Shown here: piece by piece, positions 10,909 to 21,316 of the stretch | Layout: every line of letters starts with the position of its first letter | Numbering within the stretch: the first letter of the stretch is position 1 | Assembly (NCBI RefSeq): GCF_004346685.1 | Contig: NZ_SMCO01000005.1 | Span: 62,001 to 126,000 of the forward strand | Direction: 5' to 3' | Origin: Sulfurirhabdus autotrophica | GTDB lineage: Bacteria; Pseudomonadota; Gammaproteobacteria; Burkholderiales; SMCO01 | DNA length: 64,000 nt | Program-made: the position numbers and the translations under genes | Notes under the pieces: model-generated | What the model saw: only the letters and a program-made list of their open reading frames with translations | The model's database searches: none | Told to the model about the DNA's origin: nothing

Positions 10909-11989
10909 TAGGGTTCTCCATTTTTTTTAGTATACGTTTGGTTTTATCCTGCACTTTTCCAACTAGCTGACCGCAAGCTGCATCAATATCATCCCCGCGT
11001 GTTTTACGCGTCGTTGTAATCAAACCGGCCTGCATCAAAATATCCCGAAAGCGACGAATAACATCACCGCGTGATCGTTGATAACCGGAGTCCGGAAAAG
11101 GATTAAAAGGAATCAGATTAAACTTGCAAGGAATATCCTGGACAAGATTAACCAACTCATGTGCATGAGCTTCGCTATCATTAATGCCATCCAGCATTAC
11201 ATATTCGAAGGTTATAAAATCTCTTGGCGCATCAACCACATAACGCTTACAAGCCGCCATTAACTCTTGCAATGGGTATTTTTTATTAATAGGGACCAGT
11301 TCATCACGCAATGCGTCATTAGGCGCATGCAATGATACTGCCAATGCGACTGGACACTGTTCACGCAGCCTTTCCATCGCAGGTAAAACCCCGGAAGTAC
11401 TGACTGTCACGCGACGGCGAGACATGCCAAAAGCATGGTCGTCCAGCATAATGTTCAGTGCTGTCACCACGTTATCAAAATTGAGTAAAGGTTCTCCCAT
11501 ACCCATCATGACAACATTACTGATGATTCGTTCACCTTTAGGATCACGGCCAAGCGACTTGTTAGCCCACCATAGTTGACCTATAATTTCAGCAACACTC
11601 AGGTTACGATTAAATCCTTGTCTGCCCGTGGAACAAAAAGAACATTCCAGCGCGCAACCAACCTGACTTGAAATGCACAATGTACCCCGATTATCTTCAG
11701 GGATAAAAACCGCCTCAATGCTGTTGCCTGCCCCCACTTCCAGCAACCACTTTCGTGTGCCGTCTTCAGAAACCTGCTCTAGCATCAAACGTGGCGGTTC
11801 TACTACAGCAATACCACCCAATTTCTCTCTTAAACTTTTAGCGATATCAGTCATCTTAGCAAAATCACTTTCACCAAAATGATGGATCCAGCGAAACAGT
11901 TGCTTCGCACGAAAAGGCTTCTCACCGATTTCCTCAAAAAATTCAGTGAGCTGTTCCAGATCAAAATTGAGAAGATTTATCAACTTCAA
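10892..11989 (-). CDS. rlmN: RlmN, 23S rRNA/tRNA m2A methyltransferase
   Basis: Radical-SAM enzyme that methylates C2 of A2503 in 23S rRNA and A37 in some tRNAs. The cluster motif is CALECSFCS near residue 111, followed by GMGEPLLN, and the catalytic cysteine is expected in the C-terminal DAACGQL stretch. Length 365 is normal. It follows ndk by 3 bases, and pilF starts within its end, giving the classical ndk-rlmN-pilF run. Confidence 0.97.
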   Translation of the reverse strand: MKLINLLNFDLEQLTEFFEEIGEKPFRAKQLFRWIHHFGESDFAKMTDIAKSLREKLGGIAVVEPPRLMLEQVSEDGTRKWLLEVGAGNSIEAVFIPEDNRGTLCISSQVGCALECSFCSTGRQGFNRNLSVAEIIGQLWWANKSLGRDPKGERIISNVVMMGMGEPLLNFDNVVTALNIMLDDHAFGMSRRRVTVSTSGVLPAMERLREQCPVALAVSLHAPNDALRDELVPINKKYPLQELMAACKRYVVDAPRDFITFEYVMLDGINDSEAHAHELVNLVQDIPCKFNLIPFNPFPDSGYQRSRGDVIRRFRDILMQAGLITTTRKTRGDDIDAACGQLVGKVQDKTKRILKKMENPNASHA

Positions 11990-11992
11990 ACC

Positions 11993-12418
11993 TTAGCGAG
12001 AATATACATTCATTGCCGGGAAAAAGTAGGCAACTTCAATAGCCGCGGTTTCTGGCGCATCAGATCCATGTACAGCGTTTGCATCAATACTGTCAGCAAA
12101 ATCTGCACGAATAGTCCCTTTTTCAGCCTTCTTAGGATCAGTTGCACCCATCAGCTCACGATTTTTGGCGATAGCGCCTTCACCTTCAAGCACTTGAACC
12201 ATAACAGGGCCGGAAATCATGAAATCCACCAAGTCTTTAAAGAAAGGACGCTCGCGATGAACCGCGTAAAAACCTTCTGCTTCTGCACGTGATAAATGCA
12301 TCATACGAGAAGCAACGATCTTCAGACCATTGCTTTCAAAACGGGAATAAATCTTGCCGATTACGTTTTTTGCTACGGCATCGGGTTTGATAATCGACAA
12401 GGCGCGTTCTACAGCCAT
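11993..12418 (-). CDS. ndk: Nucleoside diphosphate kinase
   Basis: Transfers the gamma-phosphate between nucleoside triphosphates through a phosphohistidine. The 141 residues start with [15 protein letters not shown] and contain the active-site [12 protein letters not shown], with the catalytic His in NAVHGSD. This is the first gene of the long minus-strand block. The 200-base gap to the divergent SPOR gene should hold its promoter. Confidence 0.98.
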   Translation of the reverse strand: MAVERALSIIKPDAVAKNVIGKIYSRFESNGLKIVASRMMHLSRAEAEGFYAVHRERPFFKDLVDFMISGPVMVQVLEGEGAIAKNRELMGATDPKKAEKGTIRADFADSIDANAVHGSDAPETAAIEVAYFFPAMNVYSR

Positions 12419-12619
12419 TTATATTCTCCAAAAGTTGACTAAAACAATAATAAAGCTAACTTATTAAAATACCACGTTAAACGAATGAAATAAACCTTTT
12501 TCGGCGATATCAAAGACTTCTATTTCTGTCTAGCGGCTGTATGTCTGTTACAGGCTTGAATTTCATGCTAGCATGATCGCGCGCGCAATTTGGCTAATAG
12601 AACAAAGAGGATAAAGCCG

Positions 12620-13312
12620 ATGCTGGAACATAACGCCATTATCAACGAAGAGCAAAACGATTTAAAGAAAAGGGCTACTCGCCGACTGATCGTTGCTGTT
12701 TCATTAGTTTTAGCTGCGGTAGCTATTTTGACGGTTTTGAGCAAACAAAAGCCATCCAGGCCTGTTGCCCAGGAATTACCATCAACTACCGTTCAATTAA
12801 CCCCTCAACCCGCGGTTGAACCTCCACCAGCGATAGAGACATCACCTGCCCCTGCTCCTGAGCCTGAATCCAAACCAGTAGAAACGCCCTCTGCTGCTGC
12901 ACCAGCAAGCCCGCCAGAAACACCACCTCCTCCGCAGGTTTCAGCGCAACCAGAAATTCAACATTCTCAGCCTGCTTCTACTTCACAAAAGCGACCGGCT
13001 CAACCCCAGCCAGCTTTGACAATTGAATCGGCACAAAAAACGGCTATTCCGCACGCTGAAAAACCTGTACCAGCACCTGCTCCAAAAACCCAGACCGTCA
13101 CCACAGGTCCGAAAACATTTGTTCTCCAGTTAGGCGTGTTTTCCAACCCCGCCAATGCTATTCAGTTACAGGAAAAGTTAGCGCAACATGGCATTCAGTC
13201 ATACACTGAAACCAGGGTACATGTAGGGCCGTTTAAAGATAAGGCTGAGGCTGACAAGGCCATGGAGAAAATCCGTACTTTAGGCATTGGCGCAGTTGTC
13301 GTGCAACATTAA
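12620..13312 (+). CDS. SPOR-domain membrane protein (DedD-like)
   Basis: Probable cell-division or cell-wall protein binding denuded peptidoglycan. A short cytoplasmic part rich in charged residues precedes a membrane helix (about 25-42, RRLIVAVSLVLAAVAILTVL), then a long Pro/Ala-rich spacer (about 50-165) and a C-terminal SPOR domain (about 168-230, FVLQLGVFSNPANA ... VHVGPFKDKAEADKA). I chose the ATG at 12620 because AGAGGA stands 8 bases before it; an in-frame TTG at 12590 has no such site. DedD is the closest family by layout, but other SPOR proteins look alike. Expressed divergently from ndk. Confidence 0.85.
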   Translation: MLEHNAIINEEQNDLKKRATRRLIVAVSLVLAAVAILTVLSKQKPSRPVAQELPSTTVQLTPQPAVEPPPAIETSPAPAPEPESKPVETPSAAAPASPPETPPPPQVSAQPEIQHSQPASTSQKRPAQPQPALTIESAQKTAIPHAEKPVPAPAPKTQTVTTGPKTFVLQLGVFSNPANAIQLQEKLAQHGIQSYTETRVHVGPFKDKAEADKAMEKIRTLGIGAVVVQH

Positions 13313-13436
13313 CAATTTATTGGATAAATAATTCCACAATGCCCGCTTTTTTCTTACTAGCAAATAAGCAACTTGTCGATATAATTGAATTTTGCAAAAA
13401 CGGTCCTATGCATTGTTACATGACAGGTTTTTCAAC

Positions 13437-14147
13437 ATGACGCAAGAAACAGTGATATCAGTATCTCTTAAGGCTTATTTGCAGTTACTGAAAAAAAATG
13501 AAATCAAAAAATCCGATGTTGCCCGTAGCGAACATTTTGCCAGGCTGATCATTTCTAAACTTGGCGAGCAAACAATCACCTCAGTTGCCTACCGAAATGC
13601 TGTCAATTTAATGCTGAATTCCATCCCGGATATGTATCGCTCACACGCTTCTACAGTTGCACGCGAGCTTTTTCCGTTTCTGACATCTGATTTTAAATCG
13701 GTGGCACTATTAATGAGCACGGGAAATTACCGTGGCATCCGCGAGAACTGCGAGGTATTGTTTGATTGCAATATCAAAAGCATTGACGAGATGTTGAAAA
13801 TTACTGAAGTGGCTATTCTTTCAGAACGCGAATCTGCGATACATAGCAGATATTTGTCTTACCTGAGTACACTTGGCATTGCCCAACAGGCCATCCACAC
13901 ACGAGCGAGACTTTCAAAAGCGGTAATGTATCTTACTCGAAATATCGACCTCGACAACAAGAGCTATAGTGCACTTTTGGATAGTATGTTGCCATTATTC
14001 AGCCTGGAAGAAACCAAGAAGTATCTCGTCTCCATTGCCCGAGAATTTTACTTTTTTTTAAATGAAGATATAAACGCACCTGCCCAGGCAGCTGCCAGCT
14101 TTGAAAAATCAAACACCACCATATCCAAGCAACCTCAGCAAAGTTAG
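13437..14147 (+). CDS. Unrecognised 236-residue protein
   Basis: I do not recognise a family. It is a soluble, mostly helical protein with no signal peptide or membrane segment. The middle contains SHASTVARELFPFLTSDFKSV and a run of charged helices, and the last 25 residues are Ala/Ser/Gln-rich and look disordered. The ATG at 13437 follows ACAGG by about 10 bases; an in-frame TTG at 13392 would add 15 residues. It sits 124 bases behind the SPOR gene on the same strand and ends 1 base before the converging dctM stop. Codon use looks ordinary, so I regard it as real. Confidence 0.6.
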   Translation: MTQETVISVSLKAYLQLLKKNEIKKSDVARSEHFARLIISKLGEQTITSVAYRNAVNLMLNSIPDMYRSHASTVARELFPFLTSDFKSVALLMSTGNYRGIRENCEVLFDCNIKSIDEMLKITEVAILSERESAIHSRYLSYLSTLGIAQQAIHTRARLSKAVMYLTRNIDLDNKSYSALLDSMLPLFSLEETKKYLVSIAREFYFFLNEDINAPAQAAASFEKSNTTISKQPQQS

Positions 14148-14148
14148 C

Positions 14149-15435
14149 TTACTTTCCCCCATACATTAAATTCGGCAACCATAAAGAAAGCTGGGGTATG
14201 TAGGTTACTAGTAACAAGACCGCCGTCACCACCAAAATCCATGGTGATGCCGCTTTGGTAACATCTGTCAGCCCCATTTTGGCCAAGCCACTTGCAACGT
14301 AAAGATTCAATCCAACAGGTGGTGTAATCATGCCCAACTCCATATTGATTGTCATGATGATACCAAGATGGATCGGGTCGATTCCCAGCTTGATTGCCAC
14401 TGGCAAAAATAAAGGCGCAAGAATCAAAATAATTGACGATGGCTCCATGAAGTCACCGGCAAAGAATAACAGCACGTTAACAAAAAGCAGGAACATCCAA
14501 GGGGTAAGCCCTTGCTCGATAATCCATTGAGCGAGCGATTGAGGAATATTTTCCGTCGTCAGTAGAAAAGAAAACAACATGGCATTGGTGATTATGTAGA
14601 GCAGCATTGCACTCATATTCGCCGATTCCAGCAATACCTTTGGCACTCGCTTCAAAGGAAGATCGCCATAAACAAATACCGCTATCACAAAGGCATAAAC
14701 AGCACTTACGGCTGCGGCTTCTGTCGGCGTAAATATGCCGCCATAAATACCGCCTATGACAATAACCACCAACAACAATCCCCATACGGAATCACGAAAA
14801 GATTGCCAAACTTCCTTGAATGAAGCTCTTTCCATGGTAGGAAACCCTTTCGCTCTGGCCACGGCATAGGTCACACCGAGCAAAGCAAACATCATGATCA
14901 TTGCTGGCACGATCCCTGCAATAAACAATTTACCAATACTTTCCGAAGTGCTCACACCATAAATCACCATCACAATAGATGGCGGCACTAGAATTCCCAG
15001 ACCGCCTGAAGTAGATACCACACCTACTGCAAATTTTTTGGTATAACCATGCTTGACCATGGCTGGCAACATGATGGAACCGATAGCGACGACGGTTGCC
15101 GGACTTGAGCCGCTAATGGCAGCAAAAAATGCACATGACAATACCGCTGCCATGGCTAATCCTCCACGCATCCAGCCCACTAGCGAGATCGCAAAGCGTA
15201 CAATGCGGGTTGCTATCCCCCCTGATGTAAGAAAGGTCCCGGATAGAATGAAAAATGGAATGGCCATGATGGAAAAACTGTCTAAACCGGTAAACAGCTT
15301 TTGGGAAATAATTTCAACAGGAATAGTGGAAACCGTGAACAGGAAGACCAGCACTGCCATGCCCAGCGCAATGGAAATAGGCGTACCGGTGAGGAGCATC
15401 ACAAAAAGCAGAATAAATATGATTGCGCCTGTCAT
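14149..15435 (-). CDS. dctM: TRAP transporter large membrane subunit, DctM family
   Basis: The ion-coupled permease of a tripartite ATP-independent periplasmic transporter. The 428 residues form about 12 hydrophobic helices, starting MTGAIIFILLFVMLLTGTPI and with the family stretches GDFMEPSSIILILAPLFLP and ELGMITPPVGLNLYV. The start overlaps the dctQ stop by ATGA. Substrate cannot be told from this subunit; dicarboxylates or other organic acids are typical of the family. Confidence 0.96.
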   Translation of the reverse strand: MTGAIIFILLFVMLLTGTPISIALGMAVLVFLFTVSTIPVEIISQKLFTGLDSFSIMAIPFFILSGTFLTSGGIATRIVRFAISLVGWMRGGLAMAAVLSCAFFAAISGSSPATVVAIGSIMLPAMVKHGYTKKFAVGVVSTSGGLGILVPPSIVMVIYGVSTSESIGKLFIAGIVPAMIMMFALLGVTYAVARAKGFPTMERASFKEVWQSFRDSVWGLLLVVIVIGGIYGGIFTPTEAAAVSAVYAFVIAVFVYGDLPLKRVPKVLLESANMSAMLLYIITNAMLFSFLLTTENIPQSLAQWIIEQGLTPWMFLLFVNVLLFFAGDFMEPSSIILILAPLFLPVAIKLGIDPIHLGIIMTINMELGMITPPVGLNLYVASGLAKMGLTDVTKAASPWILVVTAVLLLVTYIPQLSLWLPNLMYGGK

Positions 15436-15935
15436 TCCGGATGCTCAGTTCCGTAATGATGCATTGGCAACTGGTTTGTCCTGCGAAATTGCACCAAAAC
15501 TTGGATAAACCGAAAAGACATGAGGGAGGAACCAAGAGGAACACCAAGATAAATGATCCACATGGGCCAGTCAAGATCAGGGGAAGTCTGGCCAGTACTA
15601 CGCATGAAAAGCACAAATTTCACGCCTAGCAAGGCCACCACTGCAGTAAAAAAAGCCCCCAGTGACAACCCCAGAAATGTAAAAAATCTTTGCCTGGATG
15701 GGCTGAGCTTTCTTACCAGCACATCCACCCCGACGTGAATTCCGGTACGCACACCATAGGCGGCACCAAACTTGGCCATCCAGATAAATAGATAAATGGT
15801 CAATTCCTGGGCCCAGGGTATACCTGCACCAGTGGTATAACGCAAAGCCACGGCGATGAAGGTTATAATTGTAGCCAGCCCCATAAAAGTGGCAATCAGC
15901 CACTCTTCGAGGTGATCCAGCAATCGGCTGAACAT
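15432..15935 (-). CDS. dctQ: TRAP transporter small membrane subunit, DctQ family
   Basis: Four-helix partner of the DctM permease. The 167 residues contain the DctQ hallmark VFVDVL-like stretch (here RTGIHVGVDVLVRKLS) and the conserved WAQELTIYLFIWMAKFGAAYG helix region. It is only 4 bases downstream of dctP and overlaps dctM by 4 bases, so the three subunits form one translationally linked operon, dctP-dctQ-dctM. Confidence 0.94.
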   Translation of the reverse strand: MFSRLLDHLEEWLIATFMGLATIITFIAVALRYTTGAGIPWAQELTIYLFIWMAKFGAAYGVRTGIHVGVDVLVRKLSPSRQRFFTFLGLSLGAFFTAVVALLGVKFVLFMRSTGQTSPDLDWPMWIIYLGVPLGSSLMSFRFIQVLVQFRRTNQLPMHHYGTEHPE

Positions 15936-15939
15936 TGCC

Positions 15940-16959
15940 TTACTTTTTGCCGGCTTTTTCTTTCTCTACTTGCGCCGCAATTGCGTAAATTGCCTGGATT
16001 GTGTCTTTACCAATGACACTTTCAAACTCGCGGTGAACCGGTAACAAGGCTTTTTGCCAGATGACGCGATCTTTAAAAGGCAGTACATAAACCTCAGTTG
16101 TTCCTGCTGCACGCACCTTGGTCAGCGCTTCTTCATTTTCCTGTTTTGCTATTTCGCGTTCGTACTCAGTGGCATCTTTCATGGCTTGAGCCACTATCTT
16201 GCGTGTATCGCCAGGCAGTCCATCCCAGAATTTTTTGTTCACAATCACTGCATATCCCAAATACCCATGGTCAGAAATAGTCAGGTGCTTTTGAACTTCA
16301 TTCATCTTTTGGGTATAGAAGTTTGAATTGGGATTTTCAGTTCCATCCACCACGCCTTGTTGAAGGGCTGTATAAACTTCGCTGAACGCCATAACTTGAG
16401 GGTTGGCACCAAGTGCTTTCATTTCAGCATCCAATACTTTGGATGACTGAATACGCATTTTCAAACCCTTAAAATCTTCAACGTTACGCAACGGACGGTT
16501 TGCACTCATTTGCTTGAATCCATTATCCCAAAAAGATAAACCGACTATCCCCTTGGAATCCAGCTTGCCCATGAGACTTTTGCCAATCTCACCATCCATG
16601 ACGCGATAGAGCGTTTCTTTATTTGGGAATATGTATGGTAAATCAAACACTTCAAATTCACGTGCGCCAATTGGCCCAAATTTTGAGAGTGAAGGGGCTA
16701 ACATCTGTACAGCACCAATCTGGAGCGCTTCCATTTCTTCACGATCTTTATACAATTGACTGTTTGGATAAATTTCGACCTTAACATTCCCACTCGTCCG
16801 TTCTTCGACAAGTTGTTTAAACTTTTCTGCAGCCTTTCCCTTCGGTGTATTGGGCGCAACTACATGGCTGAATTTGATTATGATTGGGTCAGCGGCAGAA
16901 ACCAGACTGGTAAAGCCAAATGCAAACATCAATGTTACGATAGATATAAGTGAACGCAT
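15940..16959 (-). CDS. dctP: TRAP transporter substrate-binding protein, DctP family
   Basis: Periplasmic solute receptor that delivers substrate to DctQM. A signal peptide ends with SLVSAA-DP, followed by IIIKFSHVVAPNTPKGKAAEKF, the family's first strand. The conserved selectivity-filter arginine lies in LKMRIQSSKVLDAEM, and the DGTENPNSNFYTQ stretch matches DctP-type C4-dicarboxylate receptors. A strong GGAGGAAAT ribosome binding site precedes the ATG. The ligand is inferred to be a dicarboxylate-like acid only. The gene lies 73 bases behind tilS on the same strand. Confidence 0.94.
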   Translation of the reverse strand: MRSLISIVTLMFAFGFTSLVSAADPIIIKFSHVVAPNTPKGKAAEKFKQLVEERTSGNVKVEIYPNSQLYKDREEMEALQIGAVQMLAPSLSKFGPIGAREFEVFDLPYIFPNKETLYRVMDGEIGKSLMGKLDSKGIVGLSFWDNGFKQMSANRPLRNVEDFKGLKMRIQSSKVLDAEMKALGANPQVMAFSEVYTALQQGVVDGTENPNSNFYTQKMNEVQKHLTISDHGYLGYAVIVNKKFWDGLPGDTRKIVAQAMKDATEYEREIAKQENEEALTKVRAAGTTEVYVLPFKDRVIWQKALLPVHREFESVIGKDTIQAIYAIAAQVEKEKAGKK

Positions 16960-17032
16960 TATTTCCTCCGAATTATTAATGTTATGAAGAACCCAAGCTT
17001 TCGAATGTAAAGTTTACCGGGCATGCCTGAAA

Positions 17033-18376
17033 CTAATTTTTTAATTTAACAATAAGCCCCGGCTCACCATCCTGTGCCTGATAAGAACAGTCTACCCCAA
17101 ATTCTGCTGCCCAAACCAGATTTTCACCACTATACATTAACGGTTGCGCCTCTCTTTTCCAAGGCGGGATCTGCTTCTCTTGATACAAATTTTTTAATGT
17201 CCTCCTTGGCCTGAGACAATCCGGACGTAAACGCTCGCCGCCACGTCTCAAGCGAATCAACACGTTGTCGCTAAGCAGCTTGTCCATACTAATTCCCTGC
17301 CCAACTACTTTCTCAAAAATTAATGTCCCTGCTATCCCACTCAACTTTAATTCAGATTCCCCTTGCCATGTCCAGCAAAGCTCCACCTGACCTTTTTTGG
17401 TTTTCTGACAAACATAAGCCTGATTCTTAAAACGACGAATCTCATTGTCACCCAAAACAATACGCACATTGGCATCCTTCGCCGCATCTAGCAATTGCCG
17501 CAGCATTTCGCTCAGACGATCGGCACTAGGCATGGAAATACCCATGCAACCCAGAAAGTAGCGCAACACATTTTTGGCTCGAACATTACTCAAGTCACGC
17601 ACGCTTTCCAATTGCAGCCTGCCTTCCACAATGGAATGTTGCGCATCGATTGCGGCAAGATCATCCAGCAATTCGGATGCCTCAGCAAAATGTTGACTGA
17701 ATCTTAAAAAGGTTTGGCGGTAAGCTGGGAAACGTTGCTCAAAAACAGGAAAAACTTTATGACGCAAAAAATTACGATCAAACGCAACATTTTCATTGCT
17801 CTCATCTTCTACCCACCGCAAATGATGCAGTTCGGCATAAGATTCAATTTCCTTGCGGGTGGATTTGAGCAAAGGGCGCAAAATGGTTGCACCACTTTTG
17901 CAGACTCTGGCAACTGGCATAGCACTTGAACCTTTCATTCCTGTGCCTCGCAACAACTGCAGCAGCAATGTTTCTGCTTGATCATCCAGATGTTGAGCCA
18001 ACACTACGAAATCAACATCCTGCTTGAAATACTCTGCATATCGCGCCTCTCGTGCAACGGCTTCAAGGCTACACCCACTTTCCCTATTTAAATCAACGGG
18101 AACCAGCTGCAAAGGTACCTGATAGTGGTTGCATAACTGTTGGCAGAATGTGGCCCAATTTGATGCAAAAGGGCTTAATTGATGGTTGATGTGAACAGCG
18201 GAAAGTTGAAAATCCAAGGATGACTGTAATTGAGACAGGATATCCAGCAGAACAACTGAATCAATCCCGCCACTCAGGCCAAGCACGAGGCGATGCCCTG
18301 GATTGACCCATGACTCTAGAATACTTTTAACATTGGGAGGAAGATCACTTAACAGCTGTTTCTTTGAACTTGCCAT
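17033..18376 (-). CDS. tilS: tRNA(Ile)-lysidine synthase
   Basis: Converts C34 of the CAU-anticodon tRNA-Ile to lysidine, changing it from Met to Ile decoding. The PP-loop motif [14 protein letters not shown] is near residues 34-47, followed by [15 protein letters not shown]; the TilS-specific C-terminal domain is present ([15 protein letters not shown]). Length 447 is usual. Its ATG lies 32 bases inside the end of accA; accA-tilS is the common betaproteobacterial order and here the overlap suggests coupling. Confidence 0.96.
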   Translation of the reverse strand: MASSKKQLLSDLPPNVKSILESWVNPGHRLVLGLSGGIDSVVLLDILSQLQSSLDFQLSAVHINHQLSPFASNWATFCQQLCNHYQVPLQLVPVDLNRESGCSLEAVAREARYAEYFKQDVDFVVLAQHLDDQAETLLLQLLRGTGMKGSSAMPVARVCKSGATILRPLLKSTRKEIESYAELHHLRWVEDESNENVAFDRNFLRHKVFPVFEQRFPAYRQTFLRFSQHFAEASELLDDLAAIDAQHSIVEGRLQLESVRDLSNVRAKNVLRYFLGCMGISMPSADRLSEMLRQLLDAAKDANVRIVLGDNEIRRFKNQAYVCQKTKKGQVELCWTWQGESELKLSGIAGTLIFEKVVGQGISMDKLLSDNVLIRLRRGGERLRPDCLRPRRTLKNLYQEKQIPPWKREAQPLMYSGENLVWAAEFGVDCSYQAQDGEPGLIVKLKN

Positions 18377-19313
18377 AGCCCATTAATCGTTCAAAACGCG
18401 ATTTTAGCAGCGAATCAGTCGTTTGATCCTGAACTTGCCGCAAACTTTCCAGCAAGGATTTTTTCAGAGACTGCATCATGGCAGCCGCATCTCGGTGTGC
18501 ACCACCGAGAGGTTCATTAATGATTTTATCTACCAAACCAAGCGTTTTCAGTCTATTTGCGGTAATGCCCAAAGTTTCAGCAGCATCGGGAGCCTTATCT
18601 GCACTCTTCCACAAGATAGACGCACATCCTTCTGGAGAAATGACCGAATAGGTAGAATATTGCAGAATTTGAGTGACATCGCCCACACCGATCGCCAAGG
18701 CGCCACCAGACCCGCCCTCTCCGATAATGGTGCAAATAACGGGGACGCGCAATTCCGCCATAACGTAAAGATTGCGTGCTATCGCTTCTGATTGCCCACG
18801 TTCTTCTGCACCGATACCTGGATAGGCCCCGGGCGTGTCGATTAACGTTACCACCGGAATCCCGAATTTCTCTGCCAGACGCATCAAGCGCAATGCTTTA
18901 CGATAGCCTTCAGGGCGAGGCATACCAAAGTTACGATAAATTTTTTCCTTGGTGTCACGACCTTTCTGGTGTCCAATCACCATCACGGACTGACCATTCA
19001 AACGTGCCAGACCACCAACTATAGCCGGGTCATCTGAATAGGCGCGATCTCCGTGCAATTCTTCAAAATCTGTGAATATATTCTGAAGATAATCCAGCGT
19101 ATAGGGACGCTGAGGATGCCGTGCAACCTGCGAAATTTGCCAAGGTGACAATTTGGCATAAATATCTTTGGTTAAGCTCTGGCTCTTCTTCTGTAACCGA
19201 TTGATTTCTTCGGATATATCCAATGCCGAATCGTCCTGAACATAGCGAAGTTCTTCGATCTTCGTCTCAAGTTCTGCAATCGGCTGCTCAAAATCCAGAA
19301 AAGTGGTCTTCAT
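18345..19313 (-). CDS. accA: Acetyl-CoA carboxylase carboxyltransferase alpha subunit
   Basis: Part of the heterotetrameric carboxyltransferase that makes malonyl-CoA for fatty-acid synthesis. The 322 residues begin [20 protein letters not shown], contain [11 protein letters not shown], the [20 protein letters not shown] stretch and the oxyanion-hole region [16 protein letters not shown]. It overlaps tilS by 32 bases. No strong ribosome binding site is seen before the ATG. Confidence 0.98.
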   Translation of the reverse strand: MKTTFLDFEQPIAELETKIEELRYVQDDSALDISEEINRLQKKSQSLTKDIYAKLSPWQISQVARHPQRPYTLDYLQNIFTDFEELHGDRAYSDDPAIVGGLARLNGQSVMVIGHQKGRDTKEKIYRNFGMPRPEGYRKALRLMRLAEKFGIPVVTLIDTPGAYPGIGAEERGQSEAIARNLYVMAELRVPVICTIIGEGGSGGALAIGVGDVTQILQYSTYSVISPEGCASILWKSADKAPDAAETLGITANRLKTLGLVDKIINEPLGGAHRDAAAMMQSLKKSLLESLRQVQDQTTDSLLKSRFERLMGYGKFKETAVK

Positions 19314-19742
19314 AAGGTATTACTTTTTGCACAATCCGAAAAACGCCAATGATACAACATTTCTTCATACAACCACAAAATAGCCATCAAGTTGTCTCAA
19401 TGGACGAGCAAATTTCCGCTCAGCATTCTTTACGAATAATCAGTGTATTTCTTGCAGTTCCATGACGTAAAAGCAAAATTTACATAGCAGTTCATCTGAG
19501 TTAGCTGGTTATCAATCGAATTCAATTTATTATCGTTTGAAGGTGTGCTACATTCAAAAATAATGTTGGATAGATGAGAACACACACTCACGATGCTTCA
19601 ATCAAAAAAGAATGATCAAATATACTCAATTGGCGTAATGAACATTTTCCCCTCCACATTATGCTAACCGTTCAATTCTTTTTGACCTACACTATCGTTT
19701 CAAATAGCTTCAGCAGTTATTCCGCAAACTTGTCAGCGATGC
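19314..19742. other. 429-base divergent intergenic region
   Basis: Gap between accA (minus) and the BarA-like gene (plus). It is AT-rich, with no ORF that has a convincing ribosome binding site and no hairpin I would defend. A TTGACC at 19682-19687 is followed 17 bases later by a poor -10 (TAGCTT), so the plus-strand promoter stays unassigned. Confidence 0.5.
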
Positions 19743-21314
19743 ATGGCAATGCCAACTGAAAGCTCCCTGACTAAGGCCCAAAAGCATCAGAACCTGGCTA
19801 CCAAACTCTTTTTATTTCAAATTCCATTTATTGCATTACTCTTTTTGGTCACGATTGCAAGTTTGGGATGGACTACGCATCATTTTATTATTGAAGAAGA
19901 ACTCACAGAACGTGCAATACAATTGGCGCCTGGCTTAAGCCAATTTGCCGCCAACCTTACTTTATCCGAACGCAGTGAGAAAGCTGTAGACACACAACAA
20001 TACGGGCGCAATATAACGGATATACTTTATTATCGTTATTACAATGCAAAAGACCTGGGACTGCTTGGGCAATATGTCAAAGAAACGACAGTACGATTAC
20101 CCGCTCTCCCTGCCAACCAGATTACCCAGCTAAAGCAAAGTCATTCAGAATATCTGTTGCTTACTACGCACACTATAGGTTTTGTCACCTCTATCCGTGT
20201 GTTAGCACCAGTATTGCCTCATGACAAAATAATCTCGAATACAAGCAAATTACCAAAAAAGAACTCGGAAGTAATCGGCTATATTGAATTTGCCATGGAT
20301 CTCGCCCCGGCAAGAAAACACCTCTTCAAATCTATTCTTCCTGTTGCGGTTTTACTGTTGGTGATTCTAATCAGTTTTGTGATAGTGAGCCGCCGATATA
20401 TTCACAATACGCTGATCTGTATGCTACAAACACAAGTACCATTACAGCGTAGTGAAATTAAAGATATTCATGTTTCAGATCAAATCCTACCAGATAAAAC
20501 AGCGCAGCTTAATCCACACAAAAATGTCTTTCTGGCGCGTATCCTGATCGCGGATGACAACGAAATCAATCGCAAACTTGCTGTCATTCTGCTCAACCAT
20601 ATTGGCGCAAATATAGATCAGGCAGAAAACGGATTGGAAGCAGTTACCGCTTGCAAGCATAACAACTATGATCTCATCTTGATGGATATACAAATGCCAG
20701 TGCTGGATGGAATAGAAGCGACAAAACAAATCAGGTTATTACAGCAAGGTACAAAAAAAATACCTATCATTGCTTTAACCGCCAGTGCGCTGCACGGCGA
20801 CAAAGAACACTATATTGCTTCAGGGATGGATGATTACCTGGCAAAGCCCCTTACCGAAATATCCCTGAAAGGGATTTTGGCCAAATGGTGCCCTGCGGCT
20901 TTCCCGGATCTTCATCCTGTCACTCAAACTGAAATAACCACACCAAACAATGCCGAGATGACTTTGGGCCTGCCAGTACTAGACCCCAAACAGGGGATTG
21001 CGCTTGCATTTGGTCAGGTTGATACATGGAAAACCGTGTTGGAAATGCTGCTTAAAAGTTTACCCACGCTGCTTAATGATATGGAACGGTCTTTTGATGC
21101 AAAACGCCTGGATGAAATGCAGCAATATGTTCACAAACTCCACGGCTCTTCTAGTTACTGCGGCACCCCGGCGCTTCAATACGCGTCAAAACTACTGGAA
21201 ATCGCCTGCGAGAGCAGTAACATTGATGACATTGCTGCACAGCTTGCACAAGTAAAGATAGAAATGGTGGCGTTGGCAAACCTGATTGAACTGAAAGGCA
21301 TACCTGCAGAATAA
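19743..21314 (+). CDS. BarA-like membrane protein with receiver and HPt domains but no kinase core
   Basis: The layout is two membrane helices (about 22-42 and 197-216) around a periplasmic sensor loop, a receiver domain (about 265-385; acidic pair DDNE, phospho-acceptor Asp315 in LMDIQMP, Lys in AKPL) and a C-terminal HPt domain (about 420-523) with the phospho-His expected at His464 in VHKLHGSSSYCG. HAMP, HisKA and HATPase domains, which BarA/GacS-type kinases carry between TM2 and the receiver, are absent: only about 48 residues separate TM2 from the receiver. The reading frame is continuous, so this is not a visible frameshift. It probably works as a phosphotransfer intermediate needing another kinase. 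Confidence 0.85.
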   Translation: MAMPTESSLTKAQKHQNLATKLFLFQIPFIALLFLVTIASLGWTTHHFIIEEELTERAIQLAPGLSQFAANLTLSERSEKAVDTQQYGRNITDILYYRYYNAKDLGLLGQYVKETTVRLPALPANQITQLKQSHSEYLLLTTHTIGFVTSIRVLAPVLPHDKIISNTSKLPKKNSEVIGYIEFAMDLAPARKHLFKSILPVAVLLLVILISFVIVSRRYIHNTLICMLQTQVPLQRSEIKDIHVSDQILPDKTAQLNPHKNVFLARILIADDNEINRKLAVILLNHIGANIDQAENGLEAVTACKHNNYDLILMDIQMPVLDGIEATKQIRLLQQGTKKIPIIALTASALHGDKEHYIASGMDDYLAKPLTEISLKGILAKWCPAAFPDLHPVTQTEITTPNNAEMTLGLPVLDPKQGIALAFGQVDTWKTVLEMLLKSLPTLLNDMERSFDAKRLDEMQQYVHKLHGSSSYCGTPALQYASKLLEIACESSNIDDIAAQLAQVKIEMVALANLIELKGIPAE

Positions 21315-21316
21315 GC

